A stretch of DNA of 64,000 nucleotides from positions 1 to 64,000 of the forward strand of contig JBEHWK010000002.1 in NCBI GenBank assembly GCA_040217795.1, read 5' to 3'. A program made the position numbers and the translations under genes. A model generated the notes under the pieces. The model did not search any database. It worked only from the letters and a program-made list of their open reading frames with translations, and was not told where the DNA came from. The first letter of the stretch is position 1. The number at the start of each line of letters is the position of its first letter. The stretch comes from Clostridium_T sp040217795 (GTDB lineage Bacteria; Bacillota; Clostridia; Clostridiales; Clostridiaceae). Shown one piece after another: positions 1 through 8,943 of this stretch.

Positions 1-101
1 ATAGGCTTATTAAGTGTACCCAAAAATAAATCCAACCAACAGATCTAATAATTGGGTTAATTGACTTAATCCCTTGTGTACCAATATTTACAAAAAAAAG
101 A

Positions 102-137
102 GTTGTTGCTCCTCTAGAAATCTAGATTTGCAACAAC
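102..137 (-). terminator. Intrinsic terminator of the MATE gene
   Basis: An 8-bp stem (GTTGTTGC at 102-109 with GCAACAAC at 130-137) encloses a smaller TCTAGA/TCTAGA stem. On the minus strand it is followed by a run of T (the A run at 92-99). It sits just past the end of the minus-strand transporter gene. Bases 1-101 show no gene. Confidence 0.75.
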
Positions 138-186
138 CCCTTCGTCTCACTTTGTAACTTCCAGCAAGTTAAAATTAAGTCATCTA

Positions 187-1548
187 TCAATGGAAAACTA
201 TATTGTTTATCCATTTTTTTGAAGCAATTCTAGGCAGCCCAACAATCAATTTAGATATTTCCTCCATAAAAACAAAAATATATACCTTCTGGATAGGCAT
301 GTGAAAATACAATCCAGTAAGAGCCACCAAAGGAACTCCAATCAGCCACATTCCTCCGATGTCAAGAAAAAGGCAGTATTTTGTGTCTCCTCCACTCCTT
401 AGAATACCGATAATATTTGTGTAGTTAAAGGCCTTTACCCATAAAAACAATGAAAGTATAATAAGCATATCCCTTGAATAAGTGTGAACTTCTGAGGATA
501 TGTTATAAGCCGATAATATTGTTGGAGATACCAGATAAAGAACTATCCCCGTTAATATTCCTATCATAGGGTTCAATATTATAAACCGTTTGGCATATAA
601 AAAAGCTTCCTTCTCATTCTTCTCACCTATCTTATTGCCTATCATTATGGCAGCAGCATTTCCAAAGCCAAAGAAAACAACCATGGCAAGCCTGTCTATG
701 GTACCTACAATGTTTGTTGCAGCTATGACTGACGTACCCATATGAGCATAAATAGCTGCATATACTGTGACTCCCAAAGCCCAAAAACTCTCGTTGAGAA
801 TAACAGGCATGGTGATTTTAAAGAATTTTTTAATAAAGTTAAAAGAAAAATCAAACATATCATTTATAGACCCTGCCAGTGGTGAATTCAATTTATAAAC
901 CACAAACAACGTCATAATGAATTCAATTACACGGGCAATCAATGTAGCTATTGCGGACCCGTATACTCCCATACCTGCATAACTTCCTAAGCCGTACACT
1001 AACACAAAATTCAGGACTGTGTTTATCCCCAGTGAAATTATGCTTGCAACCATAGGAGCTTTAACCTGGTTAAGGCTTCTTAAAATAACAGAGTAAGCAA
1101 ATGATACGGCAGTAAATATATAACTTAAGGATGCTATTCTAAGATAACTTCCGCCCATGATGATAACCTGGGAGTCTTTTGAAAATAGCCCAATAATCTG
1201 GCTTGGGAAAAAAAGAGACAAAAGCATGAATAAAGCTGATGCAAATATGCTGGAAACGAGACATAATCCCAGGATTCTTTTTATATTTTTCAAATCCTCT
1301 TTACCCCAATACTGGGAAGTAAATATTGAAGCTCCGCTGACTATTCCGAATAAAACCAGATTCAGAAGAAAAAAAATCTGGTTCGCAAGACCGACGCTTG
1401 CAACAGCAATTACTCCTAAGCCACCAATAATAATGTTGTCAAAAAGATTCAAGGAAGACATGATAAAGTTTTGAAAGGCAATAGGGAGAGCTAATTTTAA
1501 TGTTTTCTTCATAAATTTTTTATCATAAGATAAATTAAAAAGTTTCAT
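187..1548 (-). CDS. MATE family multidrug/Na+ antiporter
   Basis: This 453-residue polytopic membrane protein is of the multidrug and toxin extrusion type. It would export drugs or metabolites at the cytoplasmic membrane in exchange for Na+ or H+. The sequence shows about twelve hydrophobic segments, an N-terminal stretch typical of MATE proteins (LALPIAFQNF, then DNIIIGGLG) and a second half repeating the fold (KITMPVILNESFWALG near residue 240). The length is normal for the family. The start is supported by AAGGAGGATAAGTT just upstream. The gene is monocistronic, lies downstream of the DUF2161 gene on the same strand, and ends at a clear terminator. The substrate cannot be told from the sequence. 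Confidence 0.9.
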   Translation of the reverse strand: MKLFNLSYDKKFMKKTLKLALPIAFQNFIMSSLNLFDNIIIGGLGVIAVASVGLANQIFFLLNLVLFGIVSGASIFTSQYWGKEDLKNIKRILGLCLVSSIFASALFMLLSLFFPSQIIGLFSKDSQVIIMGGSYLRIASLSYIFTAVSFAYSVILRSLNQVKAPMVASIISLGINTVLNFVLVYGLGSYAGMGVYGSAIATLIARVIEFIMTLFVVYKLNSPLAGSINDMFDFSFNFIKKFFKITMPVILNESFWALGVTVYAAIYAHMGTSVIAATNIVGTIDRLAMVVFFGFGNAAAIMIGNKIGEKNEKEAFLYAKRFIILNPMIGILTGIVLYLVSPTILSAYNISSEVHTYSRDMLIILSLFLWVKAFNYTNIIGILRSGGDTKYCLFLDIGGMWLIGVPLVALTGLYFHMPIQKVYIFVFMEEISKLIVGLPRIASKKWINNIVFH

Positions 1549-1574
1549 AACTTATCCTCCTTGTATGTTATATG

Positions 1575-1610
1575 ACTATAGAGTTCCAACTACAACTGTT
1601 AATTTATGCA
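1575..1610. repeat. Lone end (36 nt) of the intergenic repeat family
   Basis: The sequence from ACTATAGAGTTCCAACTACA through GTTAATTTATGCA matches the first 36 nt of the full elements at 25477 and 57127 (TATAGAG/ATAGGG start, CAACT in the middle, TTAACTTATGCA at the inner end). No internal part of the element follows. Its inner edge supplies the stop codon of the DUF2161 gene (TAA at 1604-1606). Confidence 0.65.
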
Positions 1611-2332
1611 GTGTTTTCCGTATACTCTTTAATATTTGATTTTAACAGGTTTGTGATTTCACTATAACAGTCTATTGCTGTGACTCCCTTTTCTGTAATT
1701 GAATAAACACCTTTATGGATTTTTTCAAACCATCCGTAATGATTGTTATACAAAATAGAGTATGCTTTTTTGTTGTCAGCTCCAAATTTTTTAAGTCTGG
1801 AAGCAGAAGAGGGCCCCAATATCTGAAGGCAGCATGCAATATAAAGAGCACTTTCTTTATAAGATGTCATTAATTTTTCTCTGGTGCTTCCTCCGGTGTT
1901 CATGTCAATACGCCTTCCTTTAAACTCTTCTATCAGTTTACCCCTTTTTCTTTTGTTTTGGGATAAGCTTTTTCCTTTGTCAAAGGATTTGGGATGTATG
2001 GCAACATCTATGTTTTTATTATTAGAAACCAATATTAAACCAAGTTCAAGACGATTAATCAAGTGACAGATTTTTCTCCATTTGGATAAGCTTGTACGTT
2101 TTTTGGGCTTTGGAATTGCGATGTATACAAGATCAGCAGTTTTTTGCCTGTCTACTCCTTGGACAAGCAAGTCTACACTAAGGTTTTTCTTCAGTTCAAC
2201 AATGATAAGTTCTCCTTCTTTCATTGCGCATACATCACAATTGTTAATTTCACTTCTTACCTGGTATCCATTATTAATAAAAAAGTCCCTGATTGGAGCA
2301 TACATATCTTTTTCTAAAATAATTTCACTCAT
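1604..2332 (-). CDS. DUF2161 family protein, PD-(D/E)XK nuclease-like
   Basis: A 242-residue protein of the DUF2161 family, which is predicted to carry a PD-(D/E)XK-type phosphodiesterase fold. The visible core is D33 followed by ELIIVELKK, giving E46 and K48 as the DxnExK triad. A second, more basic half includes the run KGKSLSQNKRKRGKL. A later section (about residues 165-225, SASRLKKFGADNKKAYSIL and YSITEKGVTAI) looks like a winged-helix DNA-binding module. The biological role is unknown. The last two codons (GCA TAA) lie inside the lone repeat end at 1575-1610, so the C-terminus may have been changed by that insertion. An AAGGAAGG ribosome site precedes the start. Confidence 0.75.
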   Translation of the reverse strand: MSEIILEKDMYAPIRDFFINNGYQVRSEINNCDVCAMKEGELIIVELKKNLSVDLLVQGVDRQKTADLVYIAIPKPKKRTSLSKWRKICHLINRLELGLILVSNNKNIDVAIHPKSFDKGKSLSQNKRKRGKLIEEFKGRRIDMNTGGSTREKLMTSYKESALYIACCLQILGPSSASRLKKFGADNKKAYSILYNNHYGWFEKIHKGVYSITEKGVTAIDCYSEITNLLKSNIKEYTENTA

Positions 2333-2586
2333 TTATATTAATCCTTCCTTCAGAATTTATATCTACCTTTTATTGTATCCAATTTATAAATTACACTCAA
2401 GAATAATTAGTGTTGCATTATACTAATATCTGTGGTATTATTGATATATTGCTTAAATGAAACGTAAATAATTAAACAAAAATATTTTTAATAGGTACTT
2501 AGTTATATGTACTAAACATTTAAAGAAATTTTATTGGTGGATTTTTACAAAGATTTTAAGAAAATAAAATTTCGGAGGTACACATT

Positions 2587-2787
2587 ATGAATGGTACAGT
2601 AAAATGGTTTAATGCAGAAAAAGGATTTGGTTTTATTACAGGAGAAGATGGAAAAGATGTTTTTGCACATTTTTCTCAAATAGTTTCAGATGGATATAAA
2701 ACACTTGATGAAGGTCAAGAAGTTACTTTTGATGTAACTCAAGGACAAAAAGGACCTCAAGCTGAAAACATTACTATTATAAAATAA
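2587..2787 (+). CDS. cspA: Cold-shock protein, CspA family
   Basis: A 66-residue single OB-fold cold-shock domain protein that binds single-stranded RNA and DNA and acts as an RNA chaperone. It opens with MNGTVKWFNAEKGFGFIT, holding RNP1 (KGFGFIT), followed by RNP2 (DVFAHFSQI). The length is typical. A GGAGGT site precedes ATG, and a strong terminator follows directly, so it is monocistronic. The 254 bases upstream, shared with the divergent DUF2161 gene, may hold a long 5' leader as is common for csp genes, but no specific cold-shock element could be identified. Confidence 0.95.
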   Translation: MNGTVKWFNAEKGFGFITGEDGKDVFAHFSQIVSDGYKTLDEGQEVTFDVTQGQKGPQAENITIIK

Positions 2788-2797
2788 TAAATTTTCA

Positions 2798-2836
2798 CCC
2801 CTTAAAGATTTTTCTTTGAGGGGCTTTTATTTTTTA
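2798..2836 (+). terminator. Intrinsic terminator of cspA
   Basis: An 11-bp stem with one G-U pair (CCCCTTAAAGA at 2798-2808 with TCTTTGAGGGG at 2813-2823) is followed by CTTTTATTTTTT. Confidence 0.9.
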
Positions 2837-2934
2837 AAAAATAATTGAATCTTCTGCAATAACATTGTTAATTGTTAATTGCTGAAAGGGATGGTATTAT
2901 ATAAGTGCTACAAATTGTTTAGGAGAGATAATAC

Positions 2935-3687
2935 ATGGAAGCGATTAAGGTTAAAATTGCGGACTTTGAGGGCCCTTTTGATTTATTGCTTCACCTTATT
3001 AGAAAAAATAAGATGAGCATAAATGATATAAAGATTTTTGAAATTACAAATCAATATCTTGATTATTTGCAAAGTATGAAGGAATTGGACCTGGAAATCA
3101 CTTCAGAATTCATTGTTATTGCGGCTACTTTACTTGAAATTAAATCCAAAACGCTACTTCCAAAGGTAAAGGATGACAGTGAGGAACAGGAAGATCCCAA
3201 GTTGACTTTAGTGGAAAAATTAGTGCAGTATAGAAAATTTAAAGAAGCAGCAAATTACTTAAGAGAAAAAAGCTTGTATACAGGAATCGTGTTTTCTAAA
3301 AAGCCTGAAATAATACCTGAGAAAAAAAGTGACGTGTCAAATGAGGATTTATTGAAGAACATAACAATGCTGCATTTGTATAAATTATATAATGAGCTCA
3401 TGGAGAGGTTTAAGAATAAAAGCAATAACTTCAATACAGAAAATATGGCCAAGACTGTGCTGGCAGATAAATATCGTATGGAAGACAAGATGATGGATTT
3501 GAGAAATTGCATCAAGCCTGGAAAGACATATTCCTTTAATGATATTATCAGTTTAGCTGAATGTAAAATGGAAACAGTTGTTTTATTTCTGGCTTTGTTG
3601 GAGCTTATTAAAGAAAAGGAACTTAATGTTTATCAAGAGGGGAATTTTAGTGAGATATTGATAAAAAGGAGAACTGACGATGAGTAA
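2935..3687 (+). CDS. scpA: Segregation and condensation protein A
   Basis: ScpA is the kleisin subunit of the SMC-ScpAB condensin complex that organises and segregates the chromosome. The 250-residue product begins with the diagnostic kleisin N-terminus (KIADFEGPFDLLLHLIRKNKM) that binds the SMC neck, followed by EFIVIAATLLEIKSKTLLP. It ends in a winged-helix C-terminal region. The length is normal. The gene overlaps scpB by 8 bases, so the two are translationally coupled, as is usual in Firmicutes. An AGGAGAG site lies upstream of the ATG. Confidence 0.95.
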   Translation: MEAIKVKIADFEGPFDLLLHLIRKNKMSINDIKIFEITNQYLDYLQSMKELDLEITSEFIVIAATLLEIKSKTLLPKVKDDSEEQEDPKLTLVEKLVQYRKFKEAANYLREKSLYTGIVFSKKPEIIPEKKSDVSNEDLLKNITMLHLYKLYNELMERFKNKSNNFNTENMAKTVLADKYRMEDKMMDLRNCIKPGKTYSFNDIISLAECKMETVVLFLALLELIKEKELNVYQEGNFSEILIKRRTDDE

Positions 3688-4273
3688 CATTGATGTAAAT
3701 CAATTTGAATTTCAGGAGATTTCAAAAAAGAAAACATTGAAATCTATTATAGAAGCATTATTATTTACAGCTGGAGAACCTTTAAGCATAAAGGATATAT
3801 CAAATATAATCGAGTGCAGTCATGAAGAATGCAGTGAGCTGGTGAAAGAAATGTCAGAAGAATATATAAACAATAATGGAAGAGGAATCAAACTCATATC
3901 CATAGAAGATGCATTTCAGTTGGTTACTAAGCCTCAGTACAGTGACTACGTGCAAAAACTGCTAAAGAAAAACATAAGGCAGTCATTATCTCAGGCTTCA
4001 TTAGAAAGCCTTGCCATAATCGCATATAAACAACCTATAACAAGAATAGATATAGATGATATAAGGGGGGTTAAAAGCGATTCAGCAATACAAAAACTTA
4101 TAGAAAGAAATCTCATTAAGGAAACCGGAAGGATGGATGTTCCGGGAAGACCTATATTATACGGCACAACAGAGGAATTCCTCAGGGCCTTCGGACTTCA
4201 GGATTTAAAGGAAATGCCCTCTATAGATCTTTTTGTTGCAAGTACGGAATCCGAAGATGAATATGAAGAATAG
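3680..4273 (+). CDS. scpB: Segregation and condensation protein B
   Basis: ScpB is the kite-type partner of ScpA in the SMC complex. The 197-residue protein has two winged-helix domains: the first starts at SIIEALLFTAGEPLS (about residue 21), and the second holds the conserved SLESLAIIAYKQPITRIDIDDIRG and GRPILYGTTEEFLRAFGL near residues 105-170. The length and motif order fit the family. It is the second gene of the scpAB operon and overlaps scpA. It ends at a 14-bp bidirectional hairpin shared with convergent ytfJ. Confidence 0.95.
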   Translation: MSNIDVNQFEFQEISKKKTLKSIIEALLFTAGEPLSIKDISNIIECSHEECSELVKEMSEEYINNNGRGIKLISIEDAFQLVTKPQYSDYVQKLLKKNIRQSLSQASLESLAIIAYKQPITRIDIDDIRGVKSDSAIQKLIERNLIKETGRMDVPGRPILYGTTEEFLRAFGLQDLKEMPSIDLFVASTESEDEYEE

Positions 4274-4310
4274 ATAACAGCATCGCAATTATATGCGATG
4301 CTGTTATTTT
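4274..4310 (+). terminator. Bidirectional terminator between scpB and ytfJ
   Basis: A perfect 14-bp stem (4274-4287 with 4294-4307, loop ATTATA) ends in TTTT. The stop codon of the minus-strand ytfJ gene (4309-4311) touches its edge, so both converging genes probably share it. Confidence 0.8.
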
Positions 4311-4701
4311 ACTGTTGTTTGTTTTTACACATGCTTTCTTTTATTATATCGATTATTTGAGGAACTGTATCAACGATTCTGTCATATGTATTGTTTACGT
4401 CAACAGGTAAAAGCCTTATGGAATTTTCCCTCAATACAAGAAAGGCTACAGGTCTTACTGATACACCTGCACCAGATCCACCTCCAAATGGGAAGGAGGG
4501 ATCATACTCCTTAATGGATTTGTCAGCATCGAATTCACTTCCACCTGAAGCAAAACCTATGGAGACTCTGGAAATAGGTATTATATAGCTTCCGTCTTTA
4601 GTTTCTACTGTATCACCTATGACTGTGTTTACATCTATCATTTTAATAAGGTTTTCCATGGTACAGCGCATTAGATTTTCTATTGGATGACTATTGCTCA
4701 T
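4309..4701 (-). CDS. ytfJ: YtfJ/GerW family sporulation protein
   Basis: A 130-residue member of the YtfJ/GerW family, linked in Bacillus to spores and germination. The diagnostic core is visible: VIGDTVETKDGSYIIPISRVSIGFASGGSEF, then a glycine-rich FPFGGGSGAGVSVRPVAFLV. There is no signal peptide. It overlaps the upstream DUF2953 gene by four bases (ATGA), and that pairing is conserved in spore formers, where the DUF2953 protein (YtfI) is the usual neighbour. This is one of the better indications that the organism forms endospores. The exact molecular activity is not known. Confidence 0.9.
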   Translation of the reverse strand: MSNSHPIENLMRCTMENLIKMIDVNTVIGDTVETKDGSYIIPISRVSIGFASGGSEFDADKSIKEYDPSFPFGGGSGAGVSVRPVAFLVLRENSIRLLPVDVNNTYDRIVDTVPQIIDIIKESMCKNKQQ

Positions 4702-5210
4702 ATTTGCACCTCCTTTTCTCTATGTATTAACATTTTAAATCCAATAATAGTTATTTTAACTAAATTTATATATATTATTCCTTTTAGCGAAAAATAAAAA
4801 TACAGGGTATTTTTAAACTTTGGGGTAACAGCAATGTTAGAACGTGAAATTTTGAACATGTCGTATAAAAAACTACTTAAAAAGTGGATTAAAGAGTCAA
4901 GTACTCCCTTAATAACTGCAGTATGGCAGGGATCAGGCAAATCGTAATCTATTCTAAAGGTATATTTTAATGAGGGCTTTAAAAAGCGGTTCTTCAAAAG
5001 TTTAAACACATTGAGGTAGTAATTTACATGCTTTTTTTTATTTTTATTATCACAATTGGTTTTTTGGGTTTTAATAGAAAGTTTTTTCGTAAGTAAAATA
5101 TGTTTATAAATAGATAATTTAACTTCAGAATCCTTAATTTCAAGGAAAAACTTTATAGGAAAGGGAAAGAAAATAAATATTACGAACAAAATCAATAATA
5201 AAAAATACAA
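4698..5210 (-). CDS. ytfI: DUF2953 (YtfI-like) membrane-anchored protein
   Basis: A protein of about 170 residues with one N-terminal hydrophobic segment (YFLLLILFVIFIFFPFPIKFFLEI) followed by a lysine-rich stretch and a soluble domain with the family signature FRIDYDLPDPCHTAVIKGVL. It pairs with ytfJ by a four-base overlap. The start is uncertain. A GTG at 5217-5219 overlaps the AGGGGTG ribosome site itself, so the TTG at 5208-5210, five bases past that site, is preferred. The function is unknown, though the pairing points to spore formation. Confidence 0.8.
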   Translation of the reverse strand: MYFLLLILFVIFIFFPFPIKFFLEIKDSEVKLSIYKHILLTKKLSIKTQKTNCDNKNKKKHVNYYLNVFKLLKNRFLKPSLKYTFRIDYDLPDPCHTAVIKGVLDSLIHFLSSFLYDMFKISRSNIAVTPKFKNTLYFYFSLKGIIYINLVKITIIGFKMLIHREKEVQI

Positions 5211-5321
5211 TAGAATCACCCCTTAGATATAGTGATTATTATTACCGGCAATTCCACAATTATACATTAAACTCGTGAATTAATTAATTTTTATATGCAC
5301 AATATATATTGGGGTGATTAC

Positions 5322-6410
5322 ATGAGATATAAAGTATGTATGCTTATAATAAGTTTTCTTTTTATTTTTCATGAGTATGCATTGGGAAAAGAAAAATCAA
5401 TTTACATTAATGCAAGAACTGCTGTTGCCATTGACGGGGAAAGCGGAGTGGTCTTATATGAAAAAAATCCTCATGAAAGTGTTCCGATGGCAAGTACAAC
5501 AAAGATAATTACAGCCCTTACAGCAATAAACAGGGGGAAATTGGATGATTATGTCACTATAAGTAGGAAAGCAACTGCTGTCAGAGGTTCAACTGTAGGT
5601 TATAATGCAGGTGAAAAGGTAACTTTGAGGGAACTTTTATATGGATTATTATATAAATCAGGCAATGATGCAGCACTTGCAATAGCTGAGCATATAGGAG
5701 GTACACCAGAGATATTTTATTCTTATATGAACGAATGTGGCAAAAATATAGGGTTGATCAATAGTTCATTTAATTCTCCACATGGATTAGATACTGAAAA
5801 TCATTATTCATCAGCATATGATTTGGCCTTAGCGACCAGAACTGCAATGAGAAATGAAGTTTTCAGAGAAATTGTCGGGACAAAAGAAATAAAAAAAGAA
5901 AAGTACGGTTTTACCAGGGATTATTACAACATCAATAAGATATTATCCATTATTCCTGAAGCAAATGGGGTAAAGACCGGATATACCGGAAAAGCAGGGA
6001 AATGTCTTGTATCATCAATGAGATTTCATGGAAGAGATATAATAATAGTTGTGTTAAATTCCCCTGACAGATGGAATCAAACTGCTAAAATATTTGATTA
6101 TGTAAAGGAAAATTATGAAACTTGTCAGTATGAATCATTGAATATTCCGGAAAAGCATGACTTAATGAAGTTCAATTTATTGACAGAGGATAAATTGTCA
6201 GTGGAAGTTCCAAAAGAAGGAACCGAGACGAAAATATGCTTAATCAATCCTCAATACAATATTTTGAAAGGGGATTACATAGGCTATATACAGATTCTTC
6301 GCAAAAATACAGACCAAGAACTATATAGAAAAAATCTTTTTTCCAATAAAAATATAAGTAAAAAATCATTTAATAAGATTATTAATCAAAGTAAATTACT
6401 GAATGAATAG
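5322..6410 (+). CDS. dacF: Serine-type D-Ala-D-Ala carboxypeptidase (DacF-like)
   Basis: A low-molecular-weight penicillin-binding protein of the S11 family that trims the terminal D-alanine from peptidoglycan stem peptides outside the membrane. It is 362 residues from the chosen start. A signal peptide covers about residues 1-22. The catalytic motifs are complete: SxxK (S58-T-T-K61), SGN (113-115) and KTG (218-220). A C-terminal beta domain follows. The ATG at 5322 has GGGGTGA six bases upstream and puts the signal peptide at the N-terminus. An ATG nine codons earlier lacks such a site. DacF-type enzymes act in spore cortex synthesis, which fits the ytfJ neighbour, but a vegetative DacA role is possible. 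Confidence 0.88.
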   Translation: MRYKVCMLIISFLFIFHEYALGKEKSIYINARTAVAIDGESGVVLYEKNPHESVPMASTTKIITALTAINRGKLDDYVTISRKATAVRGSTVGYNAGEKVTLRELLYGLLYKSGNDAALAIAEHIGGTPEIFYSYMNECGKNIGLINSSFNSPHGLDTENHYSSAYDLALATRTAMRNEVFREIVGTKEIKKEKYGFTRDYYNINKILSIIPEANGVKTGYTGKAGKCLVSSMRFHGRDIIIVVLNSPDRWNQTAKIFDYVKENYETCQYESLNIPEKHDLMKFNLLTEDKLSVEVPKEGTETKICLINPQYNILKGDYIGYIQILRKNTDQELYRKNLFSNKNISKKSFNKIINQSKLLNE

Positions 6411-6589
6411 GATAAATTTTTACATGTTATCAGGAAAAAAACATGAAAAATTACTATCTATGGTACAATTATTTGTTTTTTTGTTGTAGAATGGTATTAT
6501 GTTAAGTTTACTGAATGCATTTAATACCGCTTAAATGTACTCACTAGACTTCATAATTTTACTAACAAATTGACAGGGGGTAATTTATT

Positions 6590-7612
6590 TTGAAAAAAGT
6601 AAATATTGATTGGAAGAACTTGGGGTTTAGTTATATAAAAACAGACTTCCGTTATATTTCAGTCTGGAAGGATGGAAAATGGGATGATGGAAATTTAGTG
6701 GAAGATAACATGCTTAGAATAAGTGAAGCTTCTACTGCTCTGCATTATGGACAACAATGTTTTGAGGGATTAAAGGCTTACAGAACAAAAGAGGGGAAAA
6801 TTCAGCTTTTCAGAGCCGATGAAAATGCAAAGAGGATGAACAAGAGCTGCAGAAGATTACTTATGCCTGAGATTCCGGTGGAAAAATTTATAGATGCTGT
6901 TAAGAAGGTGGTAAAAGCTAATGAAGCATACGTACCTCCATATGGAACAGGAGCAACTCTATACATCAGGCCGTTTGTAATTGGGGTAGGAGACAATATA
7001 GGGGTTAAACCTGCTCCAGAATACATGTTCGTTATTTTCTGTATGCCTGTAGGGCCATATTTTAAAGGGGGAATGACTCCGGTAAACTTTATGATTGCAG
7101 ACTATGACAGAGCAGCTCCTTATGGAACAGGAGGAGAAAAGGTCGGAGGGAACTATGCTTCAAGTATGCTGCCTCATCAAATAGCTGCAGAGAAAGGATT
7201 TGCTGATTGTATATATTTAGATCCTGCTACTCATACTAAAATTGAAGAGGTTGGATCTGCTAACTTCTTTGGAATTACAAATGATAATAAGTTTGTTACT
7301 CCTGTTTCACCATCAATTTTGCCTAGTATAACAAAGTATTCTTTACTTCACGTAGCTAGGGAATACCTGGGATTGGAGACAGAGGAAAGAGATGTTTTAA
7401 TCAATAATTTAGATGAGTTTAAAGAGACAGGTGCATGTGGTACTGCAGCTGTGATAACTCCTATCGGAGGAATAGAATATAAAGGTAAGCTTCATGTTTT
7501 CCATAGTGAAACTGAAGTGGGACCAATAACAAAAGAATTATATGAAACTTTATACGGAATACAGTTAGGGGACATAAAGGCTCCGGAAGGCTGGATTTTC
7601 GAAGTAGAATAA
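6590..7612 (+). CDS. ilvE: Branched-chain amino acid aminotransferase
   Basis: A PLP-dependent class IV aminotransferase that interconverts Leu/Ile/Val and their 2-keto acids. The 340-residue form is the longer type related to eukaryotic BCATs rather than the 300-residue E. coli type. Visible motifs are ALHYGQQCFEGLKAYR (51-65), YIRPFVIG, and the PLP lysine in GGEKVGGNYASS (K184), with EEVGSANFFGI after it. Translation starts at TTG, with CAGGGGG about nine bases upstream. It stands alone, with a terminator downstream. It may make or break down branched amino acids; no ilv/leu neighbours are present to decide. Confidence 0.93.
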   Translation: MKKVNIDWKNLGFSYIKTDFRYISVWKDGKWDDGNLVEDNMLRISEASTALHYGQQCFEGLKAYRTKEGKIQLFRADENAKRMNKSCRRLLMPEIPVEKFIDAVKKVVKANEAYVPPYGTGATLYIRPFVIGVGDNIGVKPAPEYMFVIFCMPVGPYFKGGMTPVNFMIADYDRAAPYGTGGEKVGGNYASSMLPHQIAAEKGFADCIYLDPATHTKIEEVGSANFFGITNDNKFVTPVSPSILPSITKYSLLHVAREYLGLETEERDVLINNLDEFKETGACGTAAVITPIGGIEYKGKLHVFHSETEVGPITKELYETLYGIQLGDIKAPEGWIFEVE

Positions 7613-7623
7613 GAGATGTTTTT

Positions 7624-7667
7624 AACTCTGTGTATTCCTTAATTTAAGAAATGCACAGAGTTTTTTT
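7624..7667 (+). terminator. Intrinsic terminator of ilvE
   Basis: AACTCTGTG (7624-7632) pairs with CACAGAGTT (7654-7662), and an inner CTTAA/TTAAG stem sits in the loop. A seven-T run follows. It overlaps the stop codon of the converging minus-strand gene. Confidence 0.85.
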
Positions 7668-8943
7668 AAACAAGTGCCTGATTAAATATCCCATCCAGAT
7701 TAACTTTCTTTACTCTGTTTTTGATTTCCTGAATATCTACTGTATAGAGATTTAAAGATTTCATTCTGTTAAAGTAATCAGAACCTGCAAAAGTATATCT
7801 GGTTTTTCTTCCCTCCCTGGTTTTGGATTTTTCGTTTGCATATGATATTATATCGCCGATACATAGGGAAGCAGGAAGGGTCAGAAGAGGAATACCCATG
7901 GATAATCTTACAGAATTATGGCCAGCAAGAGATCCAGTAGCAATGGCTTCTGTGTGACCTACAAACAATCCTGATTTTTCACCGGCACATAACAAATTAT
8001 CCACTCCTGAAACTCTCATTTGGTTATCACGCGGAGCAACAGAAAGATAACGTATAGAGTTGCCTATAGAACCAGCTAAAGGATCGATATATCTTGCTTT
8101 CTCGAGTCCAGGTATTTTTCTGAGTTTTTCAAGGGGGTAATAAGTAGTCATAAGTTTTACATGACCTGTGTCCAGTAAAATTACATTCTCTGCAAATTCT
8201 TTCAGGGCATATTGCTGACATACTTTTGCTTCAAGCTTTCCGTAATTGATATCTTCAGAAGGAACTTTAAGTATGGCAACACCACACTTTTCCAACTTAT
8301 CCTTTAATTCTTCAGAAAGACTGTCTTTAGCTATTTCACAGGAACCTGAAAAAGCACCTAATTTGTAATCGTCTCTTTCGCCGGAAAAGTCCTTTACGCC
8401 TGCACGTTCACTTATTGATATTCTCGGACCATAAGATGGACATCTTAGAATGCACATAGCGCATCCATTGCCATAGCGCTGGCAGTTTCCCATGGGTCCG
8501 GTGGAACCAGTAGCTTCAATTATCACATCACCAGCTATATAATCACCGTTTGAAAGATAAATGCCTGATATTCTGTTATTTACTTGTTTGATATCTGTTA
8601 CCCTTGTCATGAGGTAAATATTTATTCCCATGCTGAGAAGGAGATTTCTTACGTCAGATTCAATGGAAGTAACATCATATAATGAAGCATGTTCATGCCC
8701 TGGAAAGCTTATACCTTTATGTCTGGAATTTTTATCACAAATATCTATAAGCTCACCTGCACCCAGTTCAATAAGCTCTTCTGATGCAGTAAAACGTCCG
8801 TTGTTTCTCATGATACCGCCTATATTGCCTAAACCCAGAAGCAAATCCGTTTTCTCGAAGATGTGTACATCTGCACCTGCCTTTTTAGCTGAAATTGCAG
8901 AAGAAATTCCGGACCAGCCTCCTCCGATAACCAATACCTTCAT
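7666..8943 (-). CDS. FAD-dependent oxidoreductase, partner of a PyrK-like protein
   Basis: A 425-residue flavoprotein with an N-terminal dinucleotide-binding fold (VLVIGGGWSGISSAISAKKA, then HIFEK) and a second FAD-contact region near the C-terminus (NLLCAGEKSGLFVGHTEAIATGSLAGHNSV) that resembles the TrmFO/GidA class. An unusual cysteine insert around residue 155-175 has the spacing C-X6-C-X2-C-X3-C and could hold an Fe-S cluster. The gene overlaps the 3' end of the PyrK-like gene by four bases (ATGA), so the two are made together. The pair probably moves electrons between NAD(P)H, flavin and an unknown acceptor. The substrate is unknown. It is not a tRNA-modifying TrmFO, since length and motifs differ. 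Confidence 0.75.
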   Translation of the reverse strand: MKVLVIGGGWSGISSAISAKKAGADVHIFEKTDLLLGLGNIGGIMRNNGRFTASEELIELGAGELIDICDKNSRHKGISFPGHEHASLYDVTSIESDVRNLLLSMGINIYLMTRVTDIKQVNNRISGIYLSNGDYIAGDVIIEATGSTGPMGNCQRYGNGCAMCILRCPSYGPRISISERAGVKDFSGERDDYKLGAFSGSCEIAKDSLSEELKDKLEKCGVAILKVPSEDINYGKLEAKVCQQYALKEFAENVILLDTGHVKLMTTYYPLEKLRKIPGLEKARYIDPLAGSIGNSIRYLSVAPRDNQMRVSGVDNLLCAGEKSGLFVGHTEAIATGSLAGHNSVRLSMGIPLLTLPASLCIGDIISYANEKSKTREGRKTRYTFAGSDYFNRMKSLNLYTVDIQEIKNRVKKVNLDGIFNQALV

